A DNA stretch of 64,000 nucleotides, taken from positions 402,501 through 466,500 of the forward strand of contig JAQPZY010001128.1 of assembly GCA_029931535.1 (NCBI GenBank), in the 5' to 3' direction. The position numbers and the translations under genes are program-made. The notes under the pieces are model-generated. The model ran no database searches and was not told the origin of the DNA. It saw nothing but the letters and a program-made list of their open reading frames with translations. Source of the DNA: Margaritifera margaritifera (taxonomy: Eukaryota > Mollusca > Bivalvia > Unionida > Margaritiferidae). Of this stretch, positions 37,475 through 48,508 are shown one piece after another (position 1 is the stretch's first letter; each line of letters begins with the position of its first letter).

Positions 37475-37789
37475 AAGTTTACATTGACACTATCAGGATT
37501 AAGATCAGCCTGTATCTGATGTACAGTGTAATGATATCTGTAGGCACTGAAGCACAAAAAGGGAGAATGAGATTGAGGATTATGAACTCACTGCACCTGT
37601 CTAACTCTTAAGCTTGATTGAAAGATAATATTAGAGGAAAAAATACACTATATAAACAGAGCCCCCCAGACAAGCAATTAAAACAAAATTGTCAGCTGTA
37701 TGGTTTGGTGGGGATTAATATCATTTTTCAGCACATGATAGGCTATATAAGGTAGACAGTATATTGTTTGGTGGAGGAAGAGCCTGGGA

Positions 37790-37935
37790 AGAACCACTGA
37801 CCCATGGGAAGCTACTGGCAAGCTTTCTCACATACCCATGTTGGTCGAGCTGAGACGAGAACTTGTGCAGACAGAGGTGAGATGTGTGAGTGATCTATAA
37901 AGGCAAGCCCCTTAGACCACTCGGCCCCACAGGCC
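37790..37935 (-). mobile_element. tRNA-derived SINE, distinct and decayed
   Basis: Ends with 'ccttagaccactcggcccca', the inverse of a tRNA-like A-box head. The B box is poorly kept. Confidence 0.45.
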
Positions 37936-38154
37936 CCTTTTGTCAGCTCAGTGCCAGTATATTTCAATCAAGATTCCACAGCTTTATTAGCAGACATAGT
38001 CTTATTAACTATTCACACACATTGTGGAATATAACAATAGAAAATTTAAAAAATAAATACATGTACTTGCTTGCAAAGAATAAATACTTCCTGTAGGCTT
38101 TGGGATGTAGAACATACCCTTTGCAACATCCCTCATCTTAAGAGGCAACTAATG

Positions 38155-38350
38155 TAGGCAGGAACTGCAGTGATTCAGTGTATAATGTGCTGTACTTGTG
38201 ACCGAATGGGTGCAGGTTTGAATCTTACCATTGGATCTGCCTGGGTTAGCTACTTTGGTGCATCCTTGGGCAATTCACTTTACACCAATTGTCTCGGCAC
38301 TAAATAACCTACTTGTGTTGCTTTGCCATAAAGCACCAAACCAAACCAAT
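38155..38350 (+). mobile_element. tRNA-derived SINE, subfamily 1
   Basis: 'ctgcagtgattcagtgtata' (A box region), 'ggtgcaggtttgaatctta' (B box), 'tccttgggcaattcacttt', 3' 'taaataacctacttgtgttg' and 'aaagcaccaaaccaaacc'. Confidence 0.85.
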
Positions 38351-38566
38351 CCCCCTTATTTCTCTCTCTCTCTCTCTCTCTCTGACCACTCCATTCCCAC
38401 TCTACTCAATTTCTCACCCCATGGACAGATCCAAATTTCAAGCTTTTTGTCATCTGTTGGCACACTCTTATCATATTTCAAAGTATAAAATCTCAGATGT
38501 GATGAATGCTTTGTGCATGTTGCACATGCATAGCCAAGGGAAGATGAAGTCCCATTTTTCTGATCA

Positions 38567-38622
38567 TTTTTCTTGCAGCAGGGACATCTTAATAATTTTT
38601 CTTGCAGCAGGGACATCTTGAT
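38567..38622. repeat. 29-bp tandem duplication
   Basis: atttttcttgcagcagggac followed by atctt occurs twice. The second copy runs on into a 'tccatccatccatcc' tract like the heads of the tandem-body elements. Confidence 0.8.
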
Positions 38623-39105
38623 TTGCTCCTGTTTGTCCGTATATCCATCCATCCATCCACATACCTTTTAGGCCTTTTTTTTTGCACGGGCTTTTATAAT
38701 TATGGGTCACATGGTCATGTGGCAAAACTGGTTTTGTCTTATAATCTATAAATAGAGCCAGGTAGTCGATGCTTTCAGCAATATGCAACTTCAATACGAC
38801 AGGCTTTTGGCCTAATATGGGGAAAAGAATAAAATATCAGTTTTATTTTAATAATTTAATTTCACTTTCAAACAAAAAATAGCTGGTAGACTTAGCATTG
38901 TCAAATATCAACAACTGACACACACACGTGTGCACACACAAAATACATAAAGTTTGTCTTTAAAATTTATTGGACACTGGAATATTGTATTAACTTGTTG
39001 CTGTTGAATTCACTGCTCTCAGTAGTTCATTTGAGGGTTTGAAGTTTATATAGATATCATTAGTGTTCAGTGTTGCACTCATTGTAGACTGGATGGTACT
39101 GATCT

Positions 39106-39408
39106 TCAAATTTCCCAAAAGATCTTGTTGAATTTTTTTGTCAGCTTTGAAAATGATCTTTCTGAATCTGCCCGAATGCAGGGTGATGTTACTATGTTGA
39201 TGGATGTTGTATTAGATTCCTGAATGACTACTGGTAATATGGTGTTTACAGATGTCCAAAGCATCAAATGCTCCCCCTTGCTGCTGCGCTTCATGAAGTC
39301 AAACTTTGTCAACCAGCAGTTCTGAAATTTAGTCTTGCTGGGCTTTGCTTGCTTCACAGATTGCTCATCCTGCGCAGAATCACAACTGCATTTGAAGATT
39401 ACCTTCAA
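39106..39408 (-). pseudogene. Possible hAT transposase deletion derivative
   Basis: The 100-codon frame has KTKFQNCWLTKFDFM, resembling the start of a BED-type N-terminal region, and further on CIRADSERSFSKLTKKF, resembling the C-terminal dimerisation motif of hAT transposases. If correct, the core catalytic region has been lost between them. Both matches are short. Confidence 0.35.
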
Positions 39409-39874
39409 AATGAATCACACTCCCACACTAAAGGCTGCAATGTTTACATGTATAAATCTCTTAGTTTGGTTTACTGTCTGTAAACATTTGCAAATGCAGT
39501 AAACATGTAAACAAACGTGCATGTGGATGTCTGTGATGCAGGAGCTACCTGTTTCAGTTAAATTATATATTTCTACAAAAGGAATGTTTAGTAGGATTTT
39601 TCTGTTCATTCTTTTCTTAAAGTATGTATGATTTTCACATTGAATGTGGCATTGCTAGGAAAGAGTAGCACACTACACGATATTACACATCTGGTTGATT
39701 TACTGATGATGCTGATAAAAAATTCTTTAAACTATGTTCTTTATCTTTGAAACACGTGTATTAACAGAACCTGTGATTAATAACATTTTATTTTAAAGAA
39801 GCACTGTTTCAAGTTTGTAAACCACTGCATAGTTTCTTAGTCATTGTAGAACCTATAAAAATATCTTATGCACA

Positions 39875-40085
39875 TGTCCAGGCAGTATGCCCAGTTGCAT
39901 TATTGGTATTTGTCATCATGTACATATAAGTTGCAGTTGTAAACAACATCACGACGATCCTGGCGATGCTTTACTGAAATTGTCAGATATATTCAACAAA
40001 GACATATCTTGCAAACAGAATCTTGCCATACTAAGAGGTAAAAGATGTACAGCAAATGAAACAATCACAAGCTGAGCAAGGTACA
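39875..40085 (+). repeat. Interspersed coding-like repeat, copy 2
   Basis: Starts 'tgtccaggcagtatgcccag' and encodes LSDIFNKDISCKQNLAILRG then KRCTANETIT, parallel to the copy at 11546. Ends with the shared 'gctgagcaaggta'. Confidence 0.65.
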
Positions 40086-40559
40086 GTATGTACGTTAAAA
40101 TGGCATTAAGCAGTTCTTTATGCCTAACAGGTTGATAAGGGGAAAGGTTGAGTTGCAGCCTTACCCACACTGCTCCTAACTTTATCATTCCTACCGCCTA
40201 ATTAATTGTATTTTGCATTTTATGTACAGAGTCGAATCCGACTTCAAAGAAACATTGCCACTGATCACAAACTTGCCAATAATCTTTAATAAAGATGGCT
40301 TTAACATTCTCATTCAAGGCAAGGAAGTGTAGTAACTTTTTTGCTTCAACACCCTTCTCTGACTTACCAAATTTTGACGAATTGAGTTGTTCCACTCGTG
40401 TGCTTTACCTATGTAAATTTGCCTAATGGGCTCTCACACAACACTGAAAGGACTTGCAGCACAAATTTACCCTAACTATTGTCAGTCAGTTAAGTAATCT
40501 GTGGACTGATGGTTGTTTATATTTGACTGCCTTTACCTTTTAATCGCCTTTATGATATG

Positions 40560-40840
40560 ATATCTACCTGCATAAACTTTACAGCAATTTTCCAGTTTTT
40601 CCACATTTTTTTTATACTTTTTTCACTTACAGTGTAGACATCTTTTTTTTCATGAAAATCTTGTTGGCAAAATTAGGCAAAAACCACTCGAGGTAGATGC
40701 ATTTACTTTGGTATGCATATTTTTATGTATATGTGGATGACCTGATTAGATTTTCATGCTAACACACAATTTGTCAAATTTTTAAAATACATTTTTCTGA
40801 ACTTTTTTGAACTTTGACTTTTTGATGTTCATTGGAGCCA
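40560..40840 (+). repeat. Tandem-body repeat, family E, second locus
   Basis: About one and a half units: 'tcttgttggcaaaattaggc', 'aaaccactcgaggtagatgc', 'gacctgattagattttcatg'. Confidence 0.7.
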
Positions 40841-40863
40841 TAGATGTTTTACAAACACAAATC

Positions 40864-41084
40864 TACCCCATATACTCGTGTATAAACCAATACCAACTGC
40901 AAACTGCATAGACCCAGATCTGCCATCGCATAATGCGCTGGCAGATCTGGGTCTATGCAGTTTGTAAGGATTAATGAGTAGAACAAACAACATAGACCCC
41001 GATCTGCCGGCGCATCATGCAATGGCAGATCAAGGTCTATGTTGTTTGCATTTGGACCTGACTTATATGCAAGTACATACGGTA
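40864..41084 (+). mobile_element. Double-hairpin MITE, copy 9 (full length)
   Basis: 221 bp, subfamily II. Left terminus taccccatatactcgtg, right terminus gcaagtacatacggta. Both hairpins are intact; hairpin 1 is almost perfectly self-complementary. Confidence 0.93.
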
Positions 41085-41401
41085 GTTTCCCCTCGAGATT
41101 TAATTAAATTCTTCTTGAATCCCAGGATTTTCCTCTGATAGTTGATATTTTACTACATAAACTGGATTGAATAATCTATCAACTGACTGATGAACAATTA
41201 AAATTAGATCTATATTTATACATGGAAATGCATTTAAGTACAAATTTGGATTGATTAGTTCATCTTTAGATCCTGTTTTTAAATGGCTGATTGAAAAGGC
41301 AGCAGCGTTAAGCAGATGTTGCTTGTTTTATACCACACATGATGATTGAATATGTTTTCAGTCATGGTCTTTGCAAGTCTTGCATTATGGTCAGACAGTT
41401 G

Positions 41402-41579
41402 CTTGGTTTGGTTTGTTGTTTTATGACACAGTAACCCAAGTAGGTTTTTTAGTGCCGAGGCAGTTGGAATAAAGTGCCTTGCCCAAGGACACACCACAGT
41501 AGTCGAGCCGGGTTAATCAGATGGTAGGATTCAAACTCGTACCTTTTCGGTTGCGGGTTTGGCATGCTAACCACTTGTC
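41402..41579 (-). mobile_element. tRNA-derived SINE, subfamily 1
   Basis: 'ttgttttatgacacagtaac', 'aagtgccttgcccaaggac', 'aggattcaaactcgtacc' (B box) and 'ggcatgctaaccacttg' (A box). Confidence 0.85.
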
Positions 41580-42078
41580 AGACAGTTAAACCCATGGTCT
41601 AAGGGAAACTCGTTAAAATAAGTGAGTACTTGTTTACTTGCTGCATAATAATTGATGAAGGTCTTGTACAGTTACTGAGTATTTGGGTCATTTTTTAGCA
41701 CTTTCATGTCTGATCATAGTTTAAATTCAGAAGTTAATACAAGCATAGCACATGTGGGCCCAAGCATACATACCAGATAAGGTTTTTGTTGCAGTTACTC
41801 AATCCTACAACTTTTCGATTATCTAAAATGTTTAGCCCTCGATATATGAGAAATTCAAAGAAATAATGTATTTACTGGCTGCATCAGAGCATTTATAATA
41901 TTGGTCTGCTCCTTAGAGGGAATCAGTTTGGATAATGGATTAAGGCCCTTTCATAAGGGAAGCTAATTAATAGAGTTCAAGACACTATTGACTACATTGG
42001 GATGCTGAATTGGAGACAAAAACCAGGTTTAATCTCTAGAGGACAGGTTTGTTGGATAATAAACATGTAGTACCATCT

Positions 42079-42155
42079 TACCGCATGCATAATGCTCAAC
42101 CAACAGAAAACAGCATAGATCCAGATCTGTTGTCGCATAATGCGAGCTGAGATGT
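42079..42155 (+). mobile_element. Double-hairpin MITE, copy 10 (small fragment)
   Basis: Remnant of a left terminus (ttaccgcatgcataa) and the first arm and loop of hairpin 1 (gcatagatccagatctg, gcataatgcg). The rest has diverged; a possible decayed right end lies near 42252-42290. Confidence 0.55.
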
Positions 42156-42639
42156 TTTTACTTAAAATCAACAGTAGAAGAAACAGTGGAGACCTTTATA
42201 TATCTGCTAGTGCAGGGCACTACTTGATGACAGCTCTGGGTTTACAATGTTAATTTGCAATTGGCCCACAAGCAAATATGGAAGTACAATGCAATTAACC
42301 CATACAAGTCTACGTTAAAGGACAGGCTCTCGGCTGTTTGTTTCAATGATGAAATCAAACAATGAGAACAAGGCCAATCTTCAGACATGCTTAGCAGTGT
42401 CAACTTTGTCAGTGGTGCTTATTTGTGCACGAGAATTTACAAATTTAAAAAAGTGTAGGTAAGAGTGTTGTGTACATGATCAGAATTACTGTATGATTTT
42501 AAAATGTATTGGCAATGTGGATTGTACATACAGTAAGTTTTAACAACTTGTACAATACACTCTTGACAGTTGCTGGAGTGTCTGTCTGAGATTGTCTTTA
42601 ATTGGTTGACATTTAATGGCTCATCAGCACATTAAAGGT

Positions 42640-42950
42640 TATTTAGTGCTGAGGCATTTGGGTTGGGTTGGTGTTTTATGGCACAGCAACTCTTTGAAGG
42701 TTATATCATACTGAGGGAAGTAAAGTGATTACCGTATATATTTGTGTATAATCCGAGTCCAAATGCAAACAACATAGACCTTAATCTGCTGTCACATAAT
42801 GCGACAGCTGATCTGGGTCGATGCAGTTTGAGTTGGTATCGAATTATACACAAGTATATACGGTATCATGCCCAAGGATACATCACAGTAGCTGATCCAT
42901 GCTGATCTGATGGTGGAACCGAACCTGTATCCTTCTGTTCATATAGTGCC
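42640..42950 (-). mobile_element. tRNA-derived SINE interrupted by a MITE
   Basis: Left part 'ggtgttttatggcacagcaa' to 'ggaagtaaagtgat'. After the MITE at 42730-42865 it resumes with 'tcatgcccaaggatacatc' and a poor B box (ggtggaaccgaacctgtat). The nesting shows that the SINE is older than this MITE copy. Confidence 0.8.
42730..42865 (-). mobile_element. Double-hairpin MITE, one-hairpin derivative, nested in a SINE
   Basis: At 136 bp it keeps both terminal repeats (taccgtatatatttgtg and caagtatatacggta) but only one composite hairpin: the left arm is of hairpin-2 type (caacatagacc), the right arm of hairpin-1 type (gatctgggtcgatgcag). The linker and inner arms are gone. It interrupts a minus-strand SINE (42640-42950), with TA at each junction. 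Confidence 0.9.
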
Positions 42951-43261
42951 TCACTATGTTATGGAAATTCTCTTTCTTTGACCCCCCTCAACCCCCCCCC
43001 CCCAACTCCCCTCCCCAGTCATGTTTTTTTATGTTATTCTCATGCTTGTATGTTTCTGATATCATTTGTCTGGTATGTGTATTGGTCTCATTATCATGGC
43101 TAGAATAAGGGTGTGCAGACCACTCGTATTTAGATAAAAATGTGTTTCTTAAATGGTGTGATGCTAAAACAAACAAAATTTTTTTTACGGGCATGTAAAA
43201 TTATTAATTTCTTGGAGATGTTTGCTAAACAGATAACCATTTTAGTTGTTAACATTACCTA

Positions 43262-43410
43262 AAGAGCTGTGGTGGCTCATTGGTTAAGGCATTGGACTAG
43301 TGACCAGAAGGGTGTGGGCTCCATTCCTATCATCGGATCAGCTTGGATTGGCTACTGTGGTATGTCCTTGGGCAAGGCACTTTTCTTTTCATGCCTTGGC
43401 ATGATATAAT
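43262..43410 (+). mobile_element. tRNA-derived SINE, subfamily 2
   Basis: 'gctgtggtggctcattggtt' (A box), 'gtgtgggctccattcctatc' (decayed B box), 'gtccttgggcaaggcactt', 'catgccttggcatgatata'. Confidence 0.8.
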
Positions 43411-43622
43411 TTTTCTTTGTAGATTGAGTTTTCTCACACCATACCCCCACCCCATATCAGATATTTGGACAGTTATGTTGGGTGGAGTCAAAGTGCATCT
43501 CCTATTGAAAAAATGGAATTTGCTGAAACAGCGCAGTATTGGCATGGGGTAGTTGCTTTACACTGGGGTTTCCATAATTAGGCAGCCTTGTATTGAACCC
43601 TACCTGCCAGAATTGATTAGCA

Positions 43623-43843
43623 TACCGTATATACTCGCATATAAGCTCATACCAACTGCAAACTGCATAGACCCAGATCTGCTGTCACATAATGCGCTGG
43701 CAGATCTGGGTCTATACAGTTTGTAAGGACTAATCAGTAGAACAAACAACATAGACCCTGATCTGCCGGCACATTGTGTGATGGCAGATCAGGGTCTATG
43801 GCGTTTGCATTAGGGCCAAGCTTATATGCAAGTATATACAGTA
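43623..43843 (+). mobile_element. Double-hairpin MITE, copy 12 (full length)
   Basis: 221 bp, subfamily II. Termini taccgtatatactcgc and gcaagtatatacagta. Ends 31 bp before the 36-bp minisatellite. Confidence 0.93.
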
Positions 43844-43874
43844 ATATATATCTTAGGCATGACCATTTAAACAT

Positions 43875-44341
43875 AATTTGTAACTTGAATAAACCGATAT
43901 ATGTGCTGGTAATTTGTAACTTGAATAAATCGATATATGTGCTGGTAATTTGTAACTTGAATAAACCGATATATGTGCTGGTAATTTGTAACTTGAATAA
44001 ACCGATATATGTGGTGGTAATTTGTAACTTGAATAAACCGATATATGTGCTGGTAATTTGTAACTTGAATAAATCGATATATGTGCTGGTAATTTGTAAC
44101 TTGAATAAACTGATATATGTGCTGGTAATTTGTAACTTGAATAAACCGATATACGTGCTAGTAATTTGTAACTTGAATAAATAGATACATGTGCTGGTAA
44201 TTTGCAGCTTGAATAAACCGATATATGTGCTGGTAATTTGTAACTTGAATAAACCGATATATGTGCTGGTAATTTGTAACTTGAATAAACGATATATGTG
44301 CTGGTAATTTGTAACTTGAGAAAACCGATATATGTGCTGGT
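43875..44341. repeat. 36-bp minisatellite (about 13 units)
   Basis: Unit aatttgtaacttgaataaac then cgatatatgtgctggt, very homogeneous (mostly single substitutions between units; one 1-bp deletion near 44290). The period is 12 codons, so long artefact ORFs arise on both strands (for example ICNLNKPIYVLV repeats). It starts 31 bp after MITE copy 12. Confidence 0.96.
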
Positions 44342-44835
44342 TATCCAGTATTTAACAGATTCTACCCTGCAATGCAGCATTGCTTAGTCACACGATTACC
44401 AACTCTCGTGGTGTACTTATTTTAATGCAATCGAATTATCATCAGCCTTTTCGCTCACAGGTTGTTTGTATCACGTGATCATTTTACCTCTGATGTCAAG
44501 GAAAATGTAGACCACAAGATTTTGGATAACGTGAACAACCAATATGAGAAATGGCCAAGTATGAAGTCCAGTTTATAAACCTGTATTTTGATCGAGTGGC
44601 AGCCTATGAAATAGATGAAATTTGTTTTAAAGTGGTTGCATCTGAAAACCTGTGAAAAACTCTGAATCAAATCAGCTTTTGATAGCTGAAAGAGAGCAAA
44701 TTAAGCCTAATTTTGTTTTCAACCAAAGAAAGGGGTGTCACTGCTTTTATTTTATTTCATTTGGCTGAACACACCATTTTATACTTAATTTAACTTGTGC
44801 TTAGAAGTTCTGTTAACTTTAGACCAACTGACTTA

Positions 44836-45056
44836 ACTTGTATACTTGGTTACAAGTTGAGTCCAACTGCAAACTGCACAGATCCAGATGTGCCATTGCA
44901 TAATGCGCAGGTAGATCTGGGTCTATGCAGTTTTTTTTTAGGAGTAATCAGCAGAACAAACAACATAGACACTAATCTTCTGGCACATAATGTGATGGCA
45001 AATCAGGGTCTGTGTTTTTGCAGTTGGATTTGACCTTTAGGCGAGTATATATGGTA
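44836..45056 (+). mobile_element. Double-hairpin MITE, copy 13
   Basis: Subfamily I with a T-run in the linker (ttttttttaggagtaatcag). The left terminus is eroded (cttgtatacttggtt); the right terminus gcgagtatatatggta is clear. Both hairpins present. Confidence 0.88.
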
Positions 45057-45829
45057 TTTGGTTTATTTGAAGAGGAGTTGTTGATATCAGCATGTACTTT
45101 TGTTAGTGCGATTTCTAGCCATGTGAAACTCGTAAAGCTCAATTCCCTTCAAAGTACATAGGATCTCATTTATACAAATTTAACAGACCTGCCAACCTGT
45201 AGGATTTTAACGCAAGGCTTACTGAAATGACCCTTAAATTATGTATGTATAGAACAATAGCAAAAAATCCCAAAATACAATTGTTGCAGTCAGACTCTGA
45301 TATTGGCTTGGCCACATTTGGTCTGGATCCGGGTTTTCATGTCAGACTTGATGGAGTTGGTCAGGGAACAACTCTGTCTTTACATCAGACACTTTGGTCT
45401 ACCTATGTTATTCATGCAAAATTCCTTGCATAATCAAACTTTGGCTTTCACAATATAGTACCATCTGGAAATGTCATGCAATAAAGAAAATAAATTGATG
45501 GTGGAGGGGACAATAAGCCCCTTAAAAAGTCAAGGTACCACAATAGTAGAATAGTTAGATACTTTACTGTGAGGGGGAGGGGGGGAGCAGGAACGGCTAC
45601 AATTACATTTATTGCACATACTGTTGATTTTAGTATTGCCCATGGCAGGAGAGATGAATGCAGTGACGTATGAATTTAAAAAACAAAAGAAACATAAATA
45701 TTGTATCGAGTTGATATCAGGCATGAAGTCATTGACCTCCGTGGGGTTTGGAACTGCAGTTTCTGAAACTGAACAGAAGGTCATTAATGCCAAAGTACAT
45801 GTATACTTTTCGAACTATATAGTTAAACA

Positions 45830-46050
45830 TACTGTATATACTCGCGAAAAATCCAGGTCCTAATGCAAACAACACAGACCCTGATCTGTCATCACATAAT
45901 GCGCTGGCAGATAAGGGTCTGTGTTGTTTGTTCTACTGATTAGTCCTTACAAACTGCAGAGACCCAGATCAGCCAGTGCTTTATGCAACGGCAGACCTGG
46001 GTCTATGCAGTTTGCAGTTGGTATGTGATTATATGCGAGTATATACGGTA
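45830..46050 (-). mobile_element. Double-hairpin MITE, copy 14, with a paired change in hairpin 2
   Basis: Full-length, reverse orientation. Termini tactgtatatactcgc and gcgagtatatacggta. In hairpin 2 both arms differ from the consensus at partner positions (acaCagaccc with gggtctGtgt), so pairing is kept. Confidence 0.93.
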
Positions 46051-46456
46051 ATGTTGCCTTCATTTCATCAGACCACACTTGTAAACTTGTCAGACAAATA
46101 TTCAAAGCCTATAGTAGCAGTACAATAAAGTTATTTTTGTTATACCTTATGGAATAATATCATTTATCTTACAGAGAAGGTCTAATTTAGGGTTGTTTGG
46201 CAGCTCTGATTTAACATGAAGAGGCTTCATGTACACCATAAATTTTCATTTTCATGAAAATGTAATTAAAAACTATGATAAAACTTCAATAATTCAAACA
46301 GCAGTCACCGAAATAATCATCATCACTCAAATCACAAAACATCTGACTCAGTGTAAGCCTTTCTATTAATTTAAAGTGTTTTTTTGCATGCATCATTATA
46401 GAAAGTGAATAAAAGATTGTAACAAGAGATGCATGTATAGGATTGAGCATCAAATT

Positions 46457-46676
46457 TACCGTATGTACTCGCTTATAAACCGCGTATAAATGCAAACAAC
46501 ATAGACCCTGATCTGCTGTCGCATAATGCACTGGCAGATCAGGGTCTATGTTGTTTGTTCTACTGTTAGTCCTTACAAAGTGCATAGACCCAGACCAGCC
46601 AGCGCATTACGTGAGGGCAGATCTGGGTCTATGTAGTTTGCAGTTGGTATCGGATTATACATGAGTATATACAGTC
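46457..46676 (-). mobile_element. Double-hairpin MITE, copy 15 (full length)
   Basis: Reverse orientation. Termini taccgtatgtactcgc and tgagtatatacagt. One base is missing in the linker (tactgttagtcc). Both hairpins are clear. Confidence 0.92.
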
Positions 46677-47521
46677 AGCTTATTTTGAGCTAATTCTTAA
46701 TTAACAATAGTCTTAGATGATCTGACTGACATGAGGAATGAAAGACAATAGAAAGATAAATGGAAAATTTGATACAAAATAATGAAATATTAAAAGAAAA
46801 TTGTACATACAGTATTGTAATAGTATCAGATAGTAATTAGTAAGTATCAATAGCGATCTGGGGAGGGGTGGGGGTGGGGAGAGGAATGAATTTTATCTTC
46901 AACTCAGATGATGTATGTGGGGCACATAAATATGTGTACCAAGGTTCCTACCTGAAATGTGTGAAGGCATAAAAAATATATGACAAATCTCTTAGTATAT
47001 GTTTTGAGTTTTTAGATCGTGCTGAATCATTGGCCTCAAGCGATGGCAAGGGGTTGCCAATTAAAAGTGAAAATATGTCTAAATTTTGGGACTATTTACC
47101 AGTTATACAGTTCCTAATAACAATATATTTGGTACAATCTAACAGAAAATGTTTTGCATTTTCTGGTTCTCTGCATAAACAATTGTTGCCTTATTTTGTC
47201 TGCTACCTATGACTATAACAATTATAAGTTCAGTTTGAATAACTTTAAGTTTTGAAATTCTGTTGTAATTTAAAATCACATTTAGCATCCAGTATTTTGC
47301 AAATAAATGTGTTTTTAGTGACAAATACATTGCTGCTCTTTGTGACACCTTAATAAATCTTATTTAAAATTAAAACAGAAAAATCAGTCTTAAGACCTTG
47401 AGTTTTTGTAAATATGGCACCCCCTAACTATAAGGCCCTTCAATATTAACATTGTTCCTGTTTACAAAGCAAGTATGATCATGGACCCCACTTCATTAAA
47501 TGGTAGTACAATTACATGTAG

Positions 47522-47742
47522 TACCGTATATACTCGCATATAAACTGATACCAACTGCAAACTGCATAGACCTAGATCTGCCATCACATAATGTGCTGGC
47601 AGATCTGGGTCTATGCCGTTTGTAAGGACTAATCAGTAGAACAAACAACATAGACCCTGATCTGCTGGCGCATTATGCGACAGCAGATCAGGGTCTATGT
47701 TGTTTGCATTTGGACCGGGCTTATACGCGAGTATATACAGTA
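47522..47742 (+). mobile_element. Double-hairpin MITE, copy 16, close to consensus
   Basis: 221 bp with termini taccgtatatactcgc and gcgagtatatacagta and nearly perfect hairpins. Probably one of the youngest copies; a useful reference for the family. Confidence 0.94.
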
Positions 47743-48288
47743 TGTACTTCATTACAAGGCTGTCTTGTTGCTAGGCAGTATACTCTGTGGCTCCCATATC
47801 AGTATTATAATGAGGGAGTTCTGTACCGGTAAAATAAAATTAAAACCTGTTGAATGTTACAAAGTAATAGACTTGGACTATATTCTTACTTGCTGCTAAA
47901 ATGAAGCTATAGGGACTAAAGTTTAGCAACTATAAAAGAATATCTTTTAATGACGCTGTAAATAAGTGAATAAGGCAACTGAAGATTAAAAACTTGCAAT
48001 TTGTAAGTATTTTATTGGAACAAAATGAAAACCCTTGGAATTCAGTTTTAATACAGGCTTTCATTTTCAGAAAACAAAACTGTTTGTAGATCTTAACTCG
48101 TGTTGAGAATGATCAGGCATCATGGTAGGCTAAACCAGGTGACAGCTTGTTGAGTTTTGTTTTCAACGAATTGTAATGGGATATTATTTATCCCATTTCT
48201 AGACAACTGCCACATGTTGATTTTTTTTTCTGGCATCAGAAACTTGTCCTGCATTTCTTTATATAATGCAGGTTTAAGTGGATTTATA

Positions 48289-48508
48289 ATCCCATATATA
48301 TTCGCTTACAAGTCAGGTCCAAGTGCAAACTGCATAGACCCAGATCTGCCATCACATAATGCACTGGCAGATCTGAGTGTATGCAGTTTGTTAGGAGTAA
48401 TCAGTAGAACAAAAAACATAGACCCTGATCTGTCGGCACATAATGTGATGGCAGATCAGGGTCTATGTTATTTGCAGTATGATCTGATTTATTAGTGAGT
48501 ATATACAT
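48289..48508 (+). mobile_element. Double-hairpin MITE, copy 17
   Basis: Subfamily I, about 440 bp upstream of the liprin-beta exon in the same intron. Left end decayed (tcccatatatattcgc), right end gtgagtatataca. Both hairpins present. Confidence 0.88.

Noticed and set aside
9726..43410. tRNA genes suggested by A and B boxes
   Set aside because: The cloverleaf is not conserved and the boxes sit at the head of dispersed SINE copies with shared non-tRNA bodies.
33205..44380. CRISPR-like arrays or repeat proteins at 33222 and 43875
   Set aside because: Units are contiguous without unique spacers, the context is animal DNA, and the frames are open on both strands because the period is divisible by 3.
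45612..45863. Possible exon with KSLTSVGFGTAVSETEQK
   Set aside because: Open on both strands, no splice-site pair found, no family recognised.
20345..48495. Recurrent peptides such as TNNIDPDLSAHYATADQG in ORFs near 20345, 36525, 37250, 44797, 46286 and 48157
   Set aside because: They are translations of hairpin 2 of the double-hairpin MITE, occur in whatever frame is open and end at the element edge.
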